From the NCBI RefSeq assembly GCF_017876535.1, contig NZ_JAGIOF010000001.1, positions 372,001 through 436,000 of the forward strand: a DNA stretch of 64,000 nt, in the 5' to 3' direction. A program made the translations under genes and the position numbers. Below the pieces are notes generated by a model. It ran no database searches. It was not told where the DNA came from and worked only from the letters and a program-made list of their open reading frames with translations. This document shows positions 16,539-27,164 of the stretch, one piece after another (the first letter of the stretch is position 1; each line of letters begins with the position of its first letter). Origin of the DNA: Paeniglutamicibacter kerguelensis (GTDB lineage: Bacteria > Actinomycetota > Actinomycetes > Actinomycetales > Micrococcaceae).

Positions 16539-17557
16539 ATGGTGAAGCGCAAACAGTCCCTCGTCCTCTCCGTCTTGGTGCTGACCGCGGTTCTCGCGGC
16601 TGTGGGCTTGGCACTGACCTCCCTGGTGGGGTTCGCGCAACGCAGCCAGGAACCCGCCGTCGCCGCGCAGGAGAACCCCGCCGGGATCGCGCAAGTTCCC
16701 CTGGTCGATGCGGTGGTGTTCAGGGATACCCGGGACACCGGGGATTACGGCAAGGTGGCATGGGTGCCGTTGGATGGCCCTCGGGGCCAACGAACGACCA
16801 CGGGCCTGTCCTGCGATCGTGTCTACCGAACAGGCGGCATGCTTTCGTGCCTGAGCGTGAACCGCGGCATGAACACCAGCTACGGTTCCACCGCCTATGG
16901 CATCGGCGGCCACCGTCTTGCCGTCGATGCCCTCCCGGGAGAACCGAGCAGAACCCGGGTCTCGGCCACCGGGATGGTCGGCGTGACATCATTCATCACC
17001 GGGGAATCATACGAACAAGTCGGCTTCTCCACCCGAACGACCATTGCGACGCCCGGCGGCAAGGACTACGGAAACCTGCAGGACTTTACGATCAAGATCG
17101 GCGACCAGGTGCTCACCGCCGAAGACAGAAACGTCTGGGGGTCACCTTCGCCAAGGACGGCAACACGTTCTATGCGACCGCTGCTTCCGGAAAACAAACC
17201 TGGCTCATGCGTGGATCACTGACGGAGCGGACGATGGTTGCCGTAGTTGAAAACGCCGAATGCCCGTCCGTTTCGCCCAACGGCAAGCTGATCGCCTACA
17301 AGAAGCGTCGGGCCGATTCGCAGCCTGCGCACTGGGATATTGCCGTTCTCGACATTGCCAAGGGAACCGAGCAGATCTACCCGTTGGAATCGGGCTTCGA
17401 TGACCAGCTGGAATGGTTGGATTCATCGACCTTGCTCTTTGGCCAGCCTCGCACCGACAACCCGGGCGATGCCAACATCGTCTCCCTGAAGCTCGAAACG
17501 GGTGCATCCCCGCAGCTGTTCATCGAACACGCGTGGTCGCCCTCGATTCAACGCTGA
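16539..17557 (+). pseudogene. TolB-like beta-propeller protein, split by a frameshift
   Basis: A secreted or anchored protein of about 339 residues if repaired. It starts MVKRKQSLVLSVLVLTAV, a signal anchor. The first frame runs to NVW at 17138 and then into SPSPRTATRS, ending at 17222. The true continuation, VTFAKDGNTFYATAASGKQT and then SVSPNGKLIAYKKR, is in the next frame to 17557. The break lies in a run of five G (17137-17141); six would restore the frame. SPNGKLIAY and ATAASGK..WLMRG are TolB/WD40-type blades. Sequencing error, phase variation and decay are all possible. Confidence 0.8.
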
Positions 17558-17800
17558 CCCTTTCAGGTCTGGAGGCGCACCCTAACGGCATCGAATTGCC
17601 GGTGGCGCTGCCTGTCCATTGCCTATGCGATTTCGACCAGTCCGGTCGCGCCCGAATGCATGCAGGCCTTGAAGTATCGGATGGCTTAGGCCGGTGCCAT
17701 GAAGGTCCAACGGCCCCCGGGGGATACCGGCGCCAGCGACTGATGGCACGGATACTTGTGGCCGCGAATGGTTTGCGTTCATCGACGCCCAGACCCCCGT

Positions 17801-17838
17801 CTTGAAGCACCGTCATGGGGCCATGGCGGTGCTTCAAG
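17801..17838. repeat. Long near-perfect palindrome
   Basis: Arms CTTGAAGCACCG (17801-17812) and CGGTGCTTCAAG (17827-17838) pair perfectly; inside, a T-G pair and CATGG/CCATG extend the stem to 18 bp around two bases. It has no T tract on either side. It lies in the 532-nt gene-free stretch (17558-18089) between the convergent TolB-like and DUF4082 genes and may be the plus-strand terminator. The rest of that stretch left of it holds no recognisable gene. Confidence 0.6.
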
Positions 17839-17952
17839 CCGACCGGCAGTGGGACTGCGGCGCCGGACCACGAGGACGGGCAATGCGTCAATGTCGCCAC
17901 TGGATCGTTCGAATCGGGCATCGGGGCCGGTTGCGGAGCACTGCACTGGGGC

Positions 17953-18012
17953 AAAAGAAATCCAGCGGTCGTTGCAACCACCGTAAACCTGGGTGTTGCA
18001 ACGACCGCTGGA
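17953..18012 (-). terminator. Intrinsic terminator of the DUF4082 gene
   Basis: A perfect 18-bp inverted repeat with arms at 17961-17978 and 17995-18012 (inner ends TTGCAAC / GTTGCAA) and a 16-nt loop. On the minus strand the stem is followed by TTTCTTTT (17960-17953), which suits Rho-independent termination of the transcript whose gene ends at 18090. Confidence 0.8.
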
Positions 18013-18030
18013 ACTCATGAATCTTCATGG

Positions 18031-18060
18031 GCGGTTCAACGTCAAGTGCCGTTGAACCGC
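18031..18060. repeat. Inverted repeat downstream of the DUF4082 gene
   Basis: A perfect 11-bp repeat, GCGGTTCAACG (18031-18041) and CGTTGAACCGC (18050-18060), around TCAAGTGC. Third strong stem-loop within 260 nt. It has no T tract and may protect the 3' end or act as a first terminator for the minus-strand gene. Confidence 0.55.
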
Positions 18061-18089
18061 GTGCGGCGACTTACGTTGTTGGCTGCCGG

Positions 18090-21000
18090 CTATTTCGTGT
18101 AGATCAGGTCCACAAAGTAGTTGGTGTTCAGCAACGTCGAGGTGGGCATGGTGCCCCCCGAACCGTATCTGTAGCGACCATTGCTCGTGGAGGCGGTGAC
18201 CACCCCGTCCGAAAATGACTTGAGGAAGTACAAAGCTGTGGAGGACGTGTGCCCCTTGGGTGCCAGGTAGGAAACCGTGTACGTCCCGGGTGCCAGGTCC
18301 AAGGAGGTTGTGAAGTTCGCGCTTTGCCACCCGCGGGTCGTTTCGCCGGTGAATGTCACCGTCCCCAAAGACGTCCCGGAGGAATTCCAGATGGTTCCCG
18401 TGTGGGTTCCGGTGTTGGTGCTTTCCTTGAAGAACCTCACGCCCACAGCCTTGATCGGCACAGTGGTGCTGAACCGGAGTCCCACTTCAACCGATCTGGT
18501 GTCCAATGAATCCGAGCGCTGCGGAAGCGTTGAACCGAAGAGGTTCACTTGAGTCGCTGGAGGTGTCGGAGTCGGGGTTGGCGTGGGTGTAGGGGTTGGC
18601 GTGGGTGTCGGGGTCGGGGTCGGAGTGGGCGTCGGCGTTGGAGTCACAGGATCCGTGCCTGCTTCGCTGAAGACCAGGTCCACGAAGTAGTTGGTGTTTC
18701 CCCAGGAATTGGATGGAACCACGTTTCCCGATCCGTAGACATACAAGCAGTTGCTGCCGACGGTACGGAGAGGACCGACAGTGCGTGGACTGGCGAAATC
18801 ACCGGAGGTGAAGCCGTAGCCACCCTTTGGCGCCAGGTACGAAACGATGAAGGTCGTATCTGCACTGATTCGAACCGGGGTAGCCAGGGTAGCCGTCTGC
18901 CAACCGGTGTCGGTTTCGCTGGTGAAGGTGACGGTGCCCAGCAACGTTCCGGTATCACTCCAGAGCGATCCCGTGTGCGTACCGGTGTTGAGGCTTCCCT
19001 TGTAGAAGCGGATGACCGAAACATCAATGTCCTTGGTGGTTTTCAAACGCAACCCAAGCTCAACCGAGGCATTGTCGGATGGGTCCAGGGAACCGGGAAC
19101 GCCGAACCCGAGGAATGTTGAAGGGGCCCCGTCGAGTCGCGCAGTGCCGAACGTCCAAGACTGGTCGGCCAGCGCCGCTCCCTGCGCCGAACGAATGCCC
19201 TTCACCTCTGCCGTGAGCGTCTTTCCCGCCGGCAACGCATCTGTCGGCGTAAACGTCAACATCTTCGCGTCAGATGAAGTGCTGACCGTGCCGGCAACGG
19301 GTGTCGATCCGTCCTTCAGCGTGAAGGTGGTTCCGGACGCCAGCGGCTGGTTGAACGATGCGCTGACAGTCGTTGACGTGCTCACATCCGCTGCGCCGGA
19401 TACGGGCGTGCGGGAGGTGAGGATGATGGCTTGGGCCGCACTTGGCGTGAATGAAATATCCACCAGGTAGCTGCTGCTTGTGTTGTTGTTCGGGAACCCC
19501 AGGGAATACGTAAAGGAACCCGAGCTGAAGTAGGTGCTGATGGGTCCCATGCTCAGCCCATCGCCAAGTCCGCCGGGTGTGTTCGAGTAGGTTCCGGGGG
19601 TCGTGTAGGCAACCGTGTACTCGGTGTTTGCGGAGATGTTCACTGGCGAACTGAACTTTGCGTATTGCCATCCCGAGGCGCTTTCATTGGCAAACGTGAC
19701 TGATGCCAGCAGCGCGCCGGTGGAGGAGAAGAGCTTCCCGGTGTGTGGCCCGTTGTTGCCGGCGGCCTTGTAGAACTTCACGCCATCGACCGCGCCTGCT
19801 GTTTTGACGGAAAAACGCATTCCCAAGATCAGATCCGTGGCATCGTCAATCAGATCGATGGTCGGCAATGTCGAATCCTGATACAGGCTGCATGGACAGG
19901 CATCCGGCACAACGTCGGGTTTCACGGTGGTGAATGACCAAGCGGAACCCGATGCGACGGGGTTGCCGAGTGCATCGGTCGCGTCGATCTTTGCGGTGTA
20001 GCTTGTTCCGCTCACGAGCGACGCTGACGGGGTGAACGTGGCTCGGCGGGTGCTTGCCACATAGTTGGTTGTACCCTGGACCGAAGTTCCGGCCTGGGTC
20101 TTGAGCGTGATCTGAACGCTGGTGTCCGTCACCGGCTTGGACAGCGTGGCAGAAATCGCCGTGTTCAAGGGAACGCTGGTTGCCGTGTTGAGGGGTGCCT
20201 GTCCGTAAGCGTTGAGTGCCGAAGCGTCTTGGCTCTCAAAGAGCGCATCCACATAGTAGTTGCCCTGTTCAAAACTGCTGGTTGGCATGTTCCCGTTGGT
20301 GTCGTAAACGCCGGCCGGGTCGGACCCGAATCCGCCGGCGACATGCAGCGGGTCAGCGGCAATGCCCGAGTAGGCCCAAGCGTAGCTTTGCGCGGCGTAG
20401 TGTCCCTTGGCGGTGGAATAGGAAACCACGTATTCGGTGCCGGAATCCACCTCCACTGGAGCGCTGAATTTTGCCTCCTGCCAACCGTTTGCCGTCTCAC
20501 CGGCAAACGTCACGGTTGCCAGTTTCTGGCCGGTCTTTGACCATAGCGACCCGGTATGGGTTCCAGTGTTTGCAGTGCTCTTGTAGAAACGAACACCGGT
20601 AATGAAGCCGTTGGTCGAGGGGTGAACCTGAGCCCCAATTCCACGGCGGACCCGTCGCCCGAATCCGCGGTGGCCGGTGCGTTTTCGCCGAATACGCTGT
20701 ATGACCCGGCGACGGTCAGCGGGACAACTGTCGCAGTGGATGGGTAGTTGGCGCTGTCATCGATGGCCCGCACCAGGAGCGATTCGGTACCCATGCCCTG
20801 CTGCACGTAGCTGAAGGTCCAACTCGTGGTGCCTTGGGCGGGACGCCAGTGGGCGCCGGCATCGGTGGAGTATTCCACGCCCGCGACGACTCCGCCACCT
20901 GCATCGACCGCGGTTCCGGAAACGGTATATTTCTTGCCGTTCTTCGGTGCAGCCGGTGGCGGAGACGAAATGTTGACGCTTGGTGCGGTGGCGTCGGCAG

Positions 21001-22661
21001 ACTTGGCGGCCGGGACGAGCCCGTTCATGAGCGTTGTCGGTTGGGCACCCATGTCCGCGAACAGGTTCACTTGGGCTTGCTGCATGATGGGGTCGGCCGC
21101 TGCACCGTCACCGTCGTGGGTTTGGTCAAGGCCCCAGGTTCACTGGATCGTTCCCGCGGAAAACACCAATGCCCCACTGGATGCCTTGTACAAACTCAAG
21201 TGGTGTTTGGTGTTGCCGGGGCCAACGGTGTTGCCGAAGTCCTGCAGGTACTCGGGGAACGCTCCCGTTGTCGTGGAGAGGAAGATCTGGCCAGCAGGAC
21301 GGAAGCCGTTGTCCAGCGGCTCATCGGATTCGTAACCCACGGTGTGTGGGGCCAGTGCCTTGGTGGTGCCGGCAGCCAAGCTGGTCAACGGGGTGCTGCG
21401 CCACAGCCGGTTTTTCCCCTCTTGGGAGCTAACGGTCACGGGCAGGTCGCCGTTGTTGACCATGTAATGCGTTCCGGTGAGCGAGTTTTCGGGGCGCCCT
21501 GCACCTGCGCTGACGGAAGCAAACCGCGGATCACGGGTCGTTCCTGTCCATTCGCTGCTGGGATCGATCTTGGCGTTGGCCCAGGTTTCCTTGTAGCTGA
21601 CCATGGTGCGGTAGGCAGTTCCGTCCGTGGTCGAAGCCTCATACCGGGTCCGCCAGTAGGCCTCGTTGCCTGAAAGGAACTGCAGGTTCACGCCTGCATC
21701 GCGGGCCTTTTCAAAGTTCTTCCATTGGTTTCCCGACCAATACTCGTCATGCCCAACCGACAAGACCACCTTGTGGTTGGTCATCAGGTTGCCGCGGCGA
21801 TCGGAATCGACTCCGCTGAAGTAGCTCACGTCGTAGCCGTTGCGCTCCATGAATCGCACCAGAGGGTATTCGTTGCCGAAGTAGAAATCACGGGCCTCGA
21901 TGCCGCCGCGGGTGTTGAAGGGGCGGTTGTAGCTGAGTTTGTACGCGCGTCCGTTGGCTGCACCCTGGTAAAAATCCGATCCTCCATACGTGTTGTACGC
22001 ATGCCACGTGGGATCCGAAGTCTGGAACAAGATGTCCGAATGGCTGGAATCGTCGCGGACGATGAACGTGATGTGGCTTGTATCGTCCCTGTCGGCCCGG
22101 TGGAGCTTGGCCACGTAGATGCCGGAGACGGCGTCCGCAGGTACGTTCCAACTTGCCGAAACACCCCAGTTTCCGCAGTCGACCAGTTCGGTGGCCACGT
22201 CATTGCGGCAGGCCGGTTGGGTTTGGGGGAGCGTTGCGCTTGGCGACACCGATGCAATCTTGCGGGCACCCAGTCCCTGGTACCAGCCTGTGCGGTAGAT
22301 GTCGATGGTGTAGGCGCGGGCGCTGGTATCGATCTTGAAATCGACCTTCTGGCCCACGTTGACGCTGATGTCCGTGGCAAACCCCTGGATGCTGTCGTCG
22401 CCTGCACCCTGGATGTCCCATTCGGAGGCATCGGTTCCGGGCTTGCTGTTTTCGCAGACGATCTTGTTTGCCCCCGGGCGCGCTGGGATCGGCCGCAACC
22501 GAACTTGGGGCGGTAAGCGTCACCGCCACCATCGCAAGGGCAGACGCCAGCGCCCACCATCGTCGGGAATAAGAGTGGGCGGCTGGACCATCTCCAAGCC
22601 TTTGCCCCTGCCGCGAAAAACCGCTACTTAAGTTGCGTGATAAACCCGACGAGTATTTCAT
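18090..22661 (-). pseudogene. Large secreted DUF4082 multidomain surface protein, broken by two frameshifts and one stop
   Basis: About 1,520 codons. The ATG at 22661 follows GGGGAAACGC; a signal peptide ends near PSSVAADPS. Next comes a ~450-residue domain resembling the C-terminal domain of N,N-dimethylformamidase (SVGHDEYWSGNQWKNFEKAR), then a bacterial Ig-like segment (DAGGGVVAGVEYSTDAGAHW), four DUF4082 modules (GVRFYK/..NTGTHTG..LW), Big_5-like modules and a Pro-Thr repeat. Lesions: an extra base in C5 at 22471-22475, TGA for TGG at 21140-21142 before TWGLDQTHDGDG, and a missing base in G4 at 20619-20622. Repaired, it would be a wall-associated protein of unknown function. Confidence 0.8.
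18561..18645 (-). repeat. Threonine-proline repeat tract within the DUF4082 gene
   Basis: A low-complexity 6-bp-type tandem repeat (GGTGTC/GGGGTT/GGAGTG variants on the plus strand) that encodes about fourteen Thr-Pro pairs on the minus strand. It links the last two DUF4082 modules and is a typical flexible, probably glycosylated, linker. Such tracts can change length by slippage. Confidence 0.9.
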
Positions 22662-22814
22662 GCGTTTCCCCAAAATCATGATGGTGCGGTCACCCGCACA
22701 TACGGCCCCAACAACACGTAATCGGGTTCAATCTAGGGTCGAAGCAATTAAGCTAACAAGCGTAATTCATACTCGGATTAGATCCGGCCGCTGCGGGTTT
22801 GAGAGAATGGATGC

Positions 22815-23336
22815 ATGGAACCCCTCGGTAGCAGCTCGGCCCCAGCGCAGGGCAAGAAAATCACCATCAACGCCTCCACCCTCTCCCTGGCCGTCATGGT
22901 CACCGTCTTCCTGGTGGCGGTCGTCTTTGCCGCGAACCAGAACGATGTCATCGGCTGGTTTGTCGTGGTGATCTCCCTCGGCTGGCTTCTGCTTTCCGCG
23001 TTCCTGGTCTTCGGCCTCAAGCGTGGCGCGGCGAAGATGACCGACCAGCTCAAGGCGGCAACTGCCGCGGCGGCCGCGCGCGGGAACGGTTCCCAGCAGG
23101 CACCCGTGGTCATTGACGAGGGCACCCGCAACCGCGACCTGAAGCTGGACCACTCGTTCAAGATCATCCAGGTCCAGACCAAGGTCGTGAACGACTACCG
23201 TGGCCAGACCGGCGAGGAAGCCGCGGGCATGGTGGACCGCGCCCTTGAAACCATCGAGATCACCGCGGCCAACGCCCGCGACATGATGAAGCCGGCCAAC
23301 AACGGCGAGCCGATGACCGGCGAGGTCATCGACTAA
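22815..23336 (+). CDS. Conserved membrane protein of unknown function
   Basis: A 173-residue protein with two adjacent membrane helices (about residues 23-40 and 45-66) and a cytoplasmic C-terminal part containing an Ala-rich helix (LKAATAAAAARG) and DEGTRNRDLKLDHSFKIIQV. The ATG at 22815 is preferred over ATGs at 22807 and 22811, which are out of frame. GAGAGA lies 8 nt upstream. No family recognised; its place before exonuclease III suggests a conserved housekeeping locus, but no function follows from that. Confidence 0.75.
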   Translation: MEPLGSSSAPAQGKKITINASTLSLAVMVTVFLVAVVFAANQNDVIGWFVVVISLGWLLLSAFLVFGLKRGAAKMTDQLKAATAAAAARGNGSQQAPVVIDEGTRNRDLKLDHSFKIIQVQTKVVNDYRGQTGEEAAGMVDRALETIEITAANARDMMKPANNGEPMTGEVID

Positions 23337-23407
23337 CACCCGTTCCGGGGCGACACCCCGGCCCTGCCCCCGACAACCCCAGACCAATTATCTGTAAGGT
23401 GGATTGC

Positions 23408-24247
23408 GTGATACCTACCGCAGAAGAGATCCTGACCAAGTCCGACGGCGCCTTGCGTGTTGCCTCGGTGAACGTCAACGGCATCCGCGCAGCATACAAG
23501 CGCAACATGGCCGACTGGATCGCAGCCCGTGACCTTGATGTGTTGTGCCTCCAGGAGGTCCGCGCACCCGACGCGATCCTGCGCGAACTCATCGGCGACG
23601 GCTGGCACATCCTGCATGCCGAGGCCCAGGACAAGGGACGCGCGGGTGTAGCCGTGCTTTCGCGCACCGCGCCGATCGCCACGCGCAACCACATCGGCGA
23701 CGAGTACTTCGAGACCACCGGCCGCTGGGTCGAGGCGGACTTCGAGCTCGCGGACGGCAAGGTGCTGACGATCGTCAGCGCCTACGTGCACTCGGGCGAG
23801 GTCGACACCCCCAAGCAGGTGGACAAGTTCCGCTTCCTGGACCGGATGATCGACCACCTTCCGGCGCTGAAGGCCGAGAAGGACCACGTGCTGGTCGTCG
23901 GCGACCTCAACGTCGGCCACACCACGCTGGACATCAAGAACTGGAAGGGCAACGTAAAGCGTTCGGGCTTCCTGCCCGAGGAACGTGCCTACTTCGACCG
24001 CTTCTTCGGCGAGGAGATCGGCTACAAGGACGTCGCACGCGAGCTGGCCGGCGAGGTCGACGGCCCCTTCACCTGGTGGTCGTGGCGGGGGCAGGCCTTC
24101 GTCAACGACACCGGATGGCGCATCGATTACCACATGGCCACCCCGGAACTTGCCTCCCTCGCGACCAAATCAGTCGTTGACCGCGCATCCAGCTACGACG
24201 TGCGCTTCTCCGACCACGCACCGTTGGTCGTCGACTACCAGTTCTAA
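23408..24247 (+). CDS. xth: Exodeoxyribonuclease III (AP endonuclease family)
   Basis: A 279-residue enzyme of the exonuclease-endonuclease-phosphatase fold. Motifs in order: ASVNVNGIRAA, CLQEVRAP (metal-binding Glu), SAYVHSGE, VGDLNVGHTTLD (catalytic Asp and Asn) and FSDHAPLVVDY (Asp-His pair). It should incise abasic sites and degrade 3' ends in base-excision repair. The GTG at 23408 fits AGGTGG 5 nt upstream; another GTG at 23399 adds three codons. trpS starts 15 nt downstream. Confidence 0.95.
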   Translation: MIPTAEEILTKSDGALRVASVNVNGIRAAYKRNMADWIAARDLDVLCLQEVRAPDAILRELIGDGWHILHAEAQDKGRAGVAVLSRTAPIATRNHIGDEYFETTGRWVEADFELADGKVLTIVSAYVHSGEVDTPKQVDKFRFLDRMIDHLPALKAEKDHVLVVGDLNVGHTTLDIKNWKGNVKRSGFLPEERAYFDRFFGEEIGYKDVARELAGEVDGPFTWWSWRGQAFVNDTGWRIDYHMATPELASLATKSVVDRASSYDVRFSDHAPLVVDYQF

Positions 24248-25300
<1,053 letters not shown>

Positions 25301-25302
25301 CC

Positions 25303-25860
25303 ATGGCCAGCGGAGCGGGGGAGGAGACGGGCACCGGCGGCGTGGAATCCACGGCGCTTGGTGTCGTGATCGAAGTTCCTTCCCCGCTTCGCGAATCCCT
25401 GCGTGCCTGGCGGTGCACCTACGGTGGCGAGGCCGCCGCCCGCGTTGAACCGCACATCACCCTGGTCTCGGGTTCCACGACGGACTGGGACGCCGCAGCC
25501 GCTCATGTGCGCGCCGTGGCCGCACTGGCCGGGCCATTCCGTGTTTGCCTGCAGGGCACCGGAACCTTCCGGCCCGTGGCCCCCGTCGTCTTCCTGAACG
25601 TGCGCGAGGGGACGGAAGCCTGCACCGCCCTGCACGATTCCCTGCTCAGGGGCCCTCTGGGACACGACCTTTCCCATGCCTACCACCCTCATTTGACGAT
25701 CGCCCACGAGGTCGCCGACGCACTCATGGATTCGGCGCAGGAAGACCTGCGCGATGAGTCGATGGGATTCACCGTTTCCTCCATCGGCCTCTTCGGCATC
25801 GACGAAGCAGGGCAGTGGTCGTTGCGGGAGGAGCTGGAACTTGGCGGCGCGGAAAAATAG
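25303..25860 (+). CDS. 2'-5' RNA ligase family (2H phosphoesterase) protein
   Basis: A 185-residue protein with the two histidine motifs that define the 2H superfamily: PHITLVSG (about residue 47) and PHLTIAHE (about 129). The family includes LigT-like enzymes acting on 2'-5' or cyclic phosphodiester bonds. The C-terminal MGFTVSSIGLFGIDEAGQW matches the last strands. The first 15 residues are a Gly-rich extension. It overlaps the start of the next gene by about 20 nt. The substrate is unknown. Confidence 0.85.
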   Translation: MASGAGEETGTGGVESTALGVVIEVPSPLRESLRAWRCTYGGEAAARVEPHITLVSGSTTDWDAAAAHVRAVAALAGPFRVCLQGTGTFRPVAPVVFLNVREGTEACTALHDSLLRGPLGHDLSHAYHPHLTIAHEVADALMDSAQEDLRDESMGFTVSSIGLFGIDEAGQWSLREELELGGAEK

Positions 25861-27013
25861 CAGGGACAAGCTACTGAAGCTGGTCACGGCGCCCGACGCC
25901 GATGATCCCCGCATGCAGGATTCCGTGCCCGATCCGCTGGAGGCCGACCCCGACATTCCCGAAAAGGGGACCAAGGCCCCCGGCATCGCGGCCCGGCCGT
26001 ATGTCGGCGCACCGCCGGTTCCGCCCCCGAGTCCGCTGGACCCGCATGCGCTGGCGTCCTTTGTCCGGCTCAAGACCCAAGAGCTCTATGCTGCGCGTGC
26101 CGGCGGATCCTTGTTCCAGCGCATTGCGGCATACTTCAAGCTGGCCATGGCCTGGTTCAACTCGCTGTACCCCATGCGCGTCTGGAACCTGTATGCACGC
26201 CGCCGCGGCCCGTTGCTCGCTGCGGGCGGGGCCTACCTCATGTTCTTCTCGATCGCCGCAATGCTGGTTGCCGGATTCGCCGTGCTCGGCATGGTGGCAA
26301 GCGACAACCCGATCTTGCGCGACGGCATCATCGAAATGGTGGCGGCCAGCACGCCGGGCCTGATCGACACCGGCAACGGCGGGTTGGCCAAGCCGGAGGA
26401 CCTTCTGGGGGTGGGCGACTTCGGGCTGGCCCTTGCCATTTCGCTCATTGCCTTGGTCTTCACCTCCCTGGGGTGGCTGGCGGGGCTCCGCGAGGGCATC
26501 CGCATCATCTTGGGGCTGAACCGGGACAGGTCAAACCCCGTGGTCTCTAAGGTGCGTGATGCGGCGTTGCTGATGCTGCTGGCCGTGGCCCTGGTGGCTT
26601 CCAGCGTGATGGCCATCGCCAGCTCGTCCATGATTGATACGCTGGCCGACCTGCTTCACCTCGGCAGCCTGTGGACCAGCGCGCTGACCAGGGCCGGATT
26701 TGTGGTGGCAATGTTTGCGCTGGACTGTGCCACGGCCTGGGTCCTGCTGCGTGTCGCCTCGCGGGTTGTCATGATCAAGGGCGCGCTCTGGCCAGCAGTG
26801 ATCCTGGCGGGCGCCGGTGCCACCACGCTGCGGTTCTTCTCCGCCATGCTCCTGTCCTCACTGACCAACAACGTCCTGTTGGCGCCCTTTGCGGTGATCC
26901 TGGGGCTCTTTGTCTGGTTCAACCTGCTCAGCCAGGCGTATTTGATATCGGCGGCCCTGGTTGGGGTGCGTGCTGCGGACCTCAGGCGCGAGCGCGCAAA
27001 AACCGTCGTCTAG
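25841..27013 (+). CDS. YihY/BrkB family membrane protein
   Basis: About 390 residues with a hydrophilic, Asp/Pro-rich N-terminal ~80 residues, then about six membrane helices from near residue 115, including GPLLAAGGAYLMFFSIAAML and a conserved RFFSAMLLSSLTNNVLLAPF. The TTG at 25841 is chosen because GGGAGGAG ends 7 nt upstream, although it lies inside the preceding gene; a later ATG at 25913 is possible. The family was once called ribonuclease BN but is now regarded as an uncharacterised inner-membrane protein. Confidence 0.85.
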   Translation: MAARKNSRDKLLKLVTAPDADDPRMQDSVPDPLEADPDIPEKGTKAPGIAARPYVGAPPVPPPSPLDPHALASFVRLKTQELYAARAGGSLFQRIAAYFKLAMAWFNSLYPMRVWNLYARRRGPLLAAGGAYLMFFSIAAMLVAGFAVLGMVASDNPILRDGIIEMVAASTPGLIDTGNGGLAKPEDLLGVGDFGLALAISLIALVFTSLGWLAGLREGIRIILGLNRDRSNPVVSKVRDAALLMLLAVALVASSVMAIASSSMIDTLADLLHLGSLWTSALTRAGFVVAMFALDCATAWVLLRVASRVVMIKGALWPAVILAGAGATTLRFFSAMLLSSLTNNVLLAPFAVILGLFVWFNLLSQAYLISAALVGVRAADLRRERAKTVV

Positions 27014-27164
27014 CCGCCGGCTCCGGGGGAGGACACGGCAGCTTGCCGGTGCCCCGTGCCGGGGTCGGCAAGCTGCCGGGATCCCACTGCCCAAGCACCC
27101 GGAACTCGGCTAGACTGCAAAAAACCGGTCCTGGGGGACCGGCTGTCTGCACCTTGGGGGTTGC

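Noticed and set aside
17520..17981. 153-codon minus-strand frame in the gene-free interval
   Set aside because: It runs through the palindromes, lacks a ribosome site and resembles no protein; not a transposase remnant that could be recognised.
18561..18645. Tandem repeat considered as CRISPR-like
   Set aside because: Units are 6 bp without spacers and encode a Thr-Pro linker in frame.
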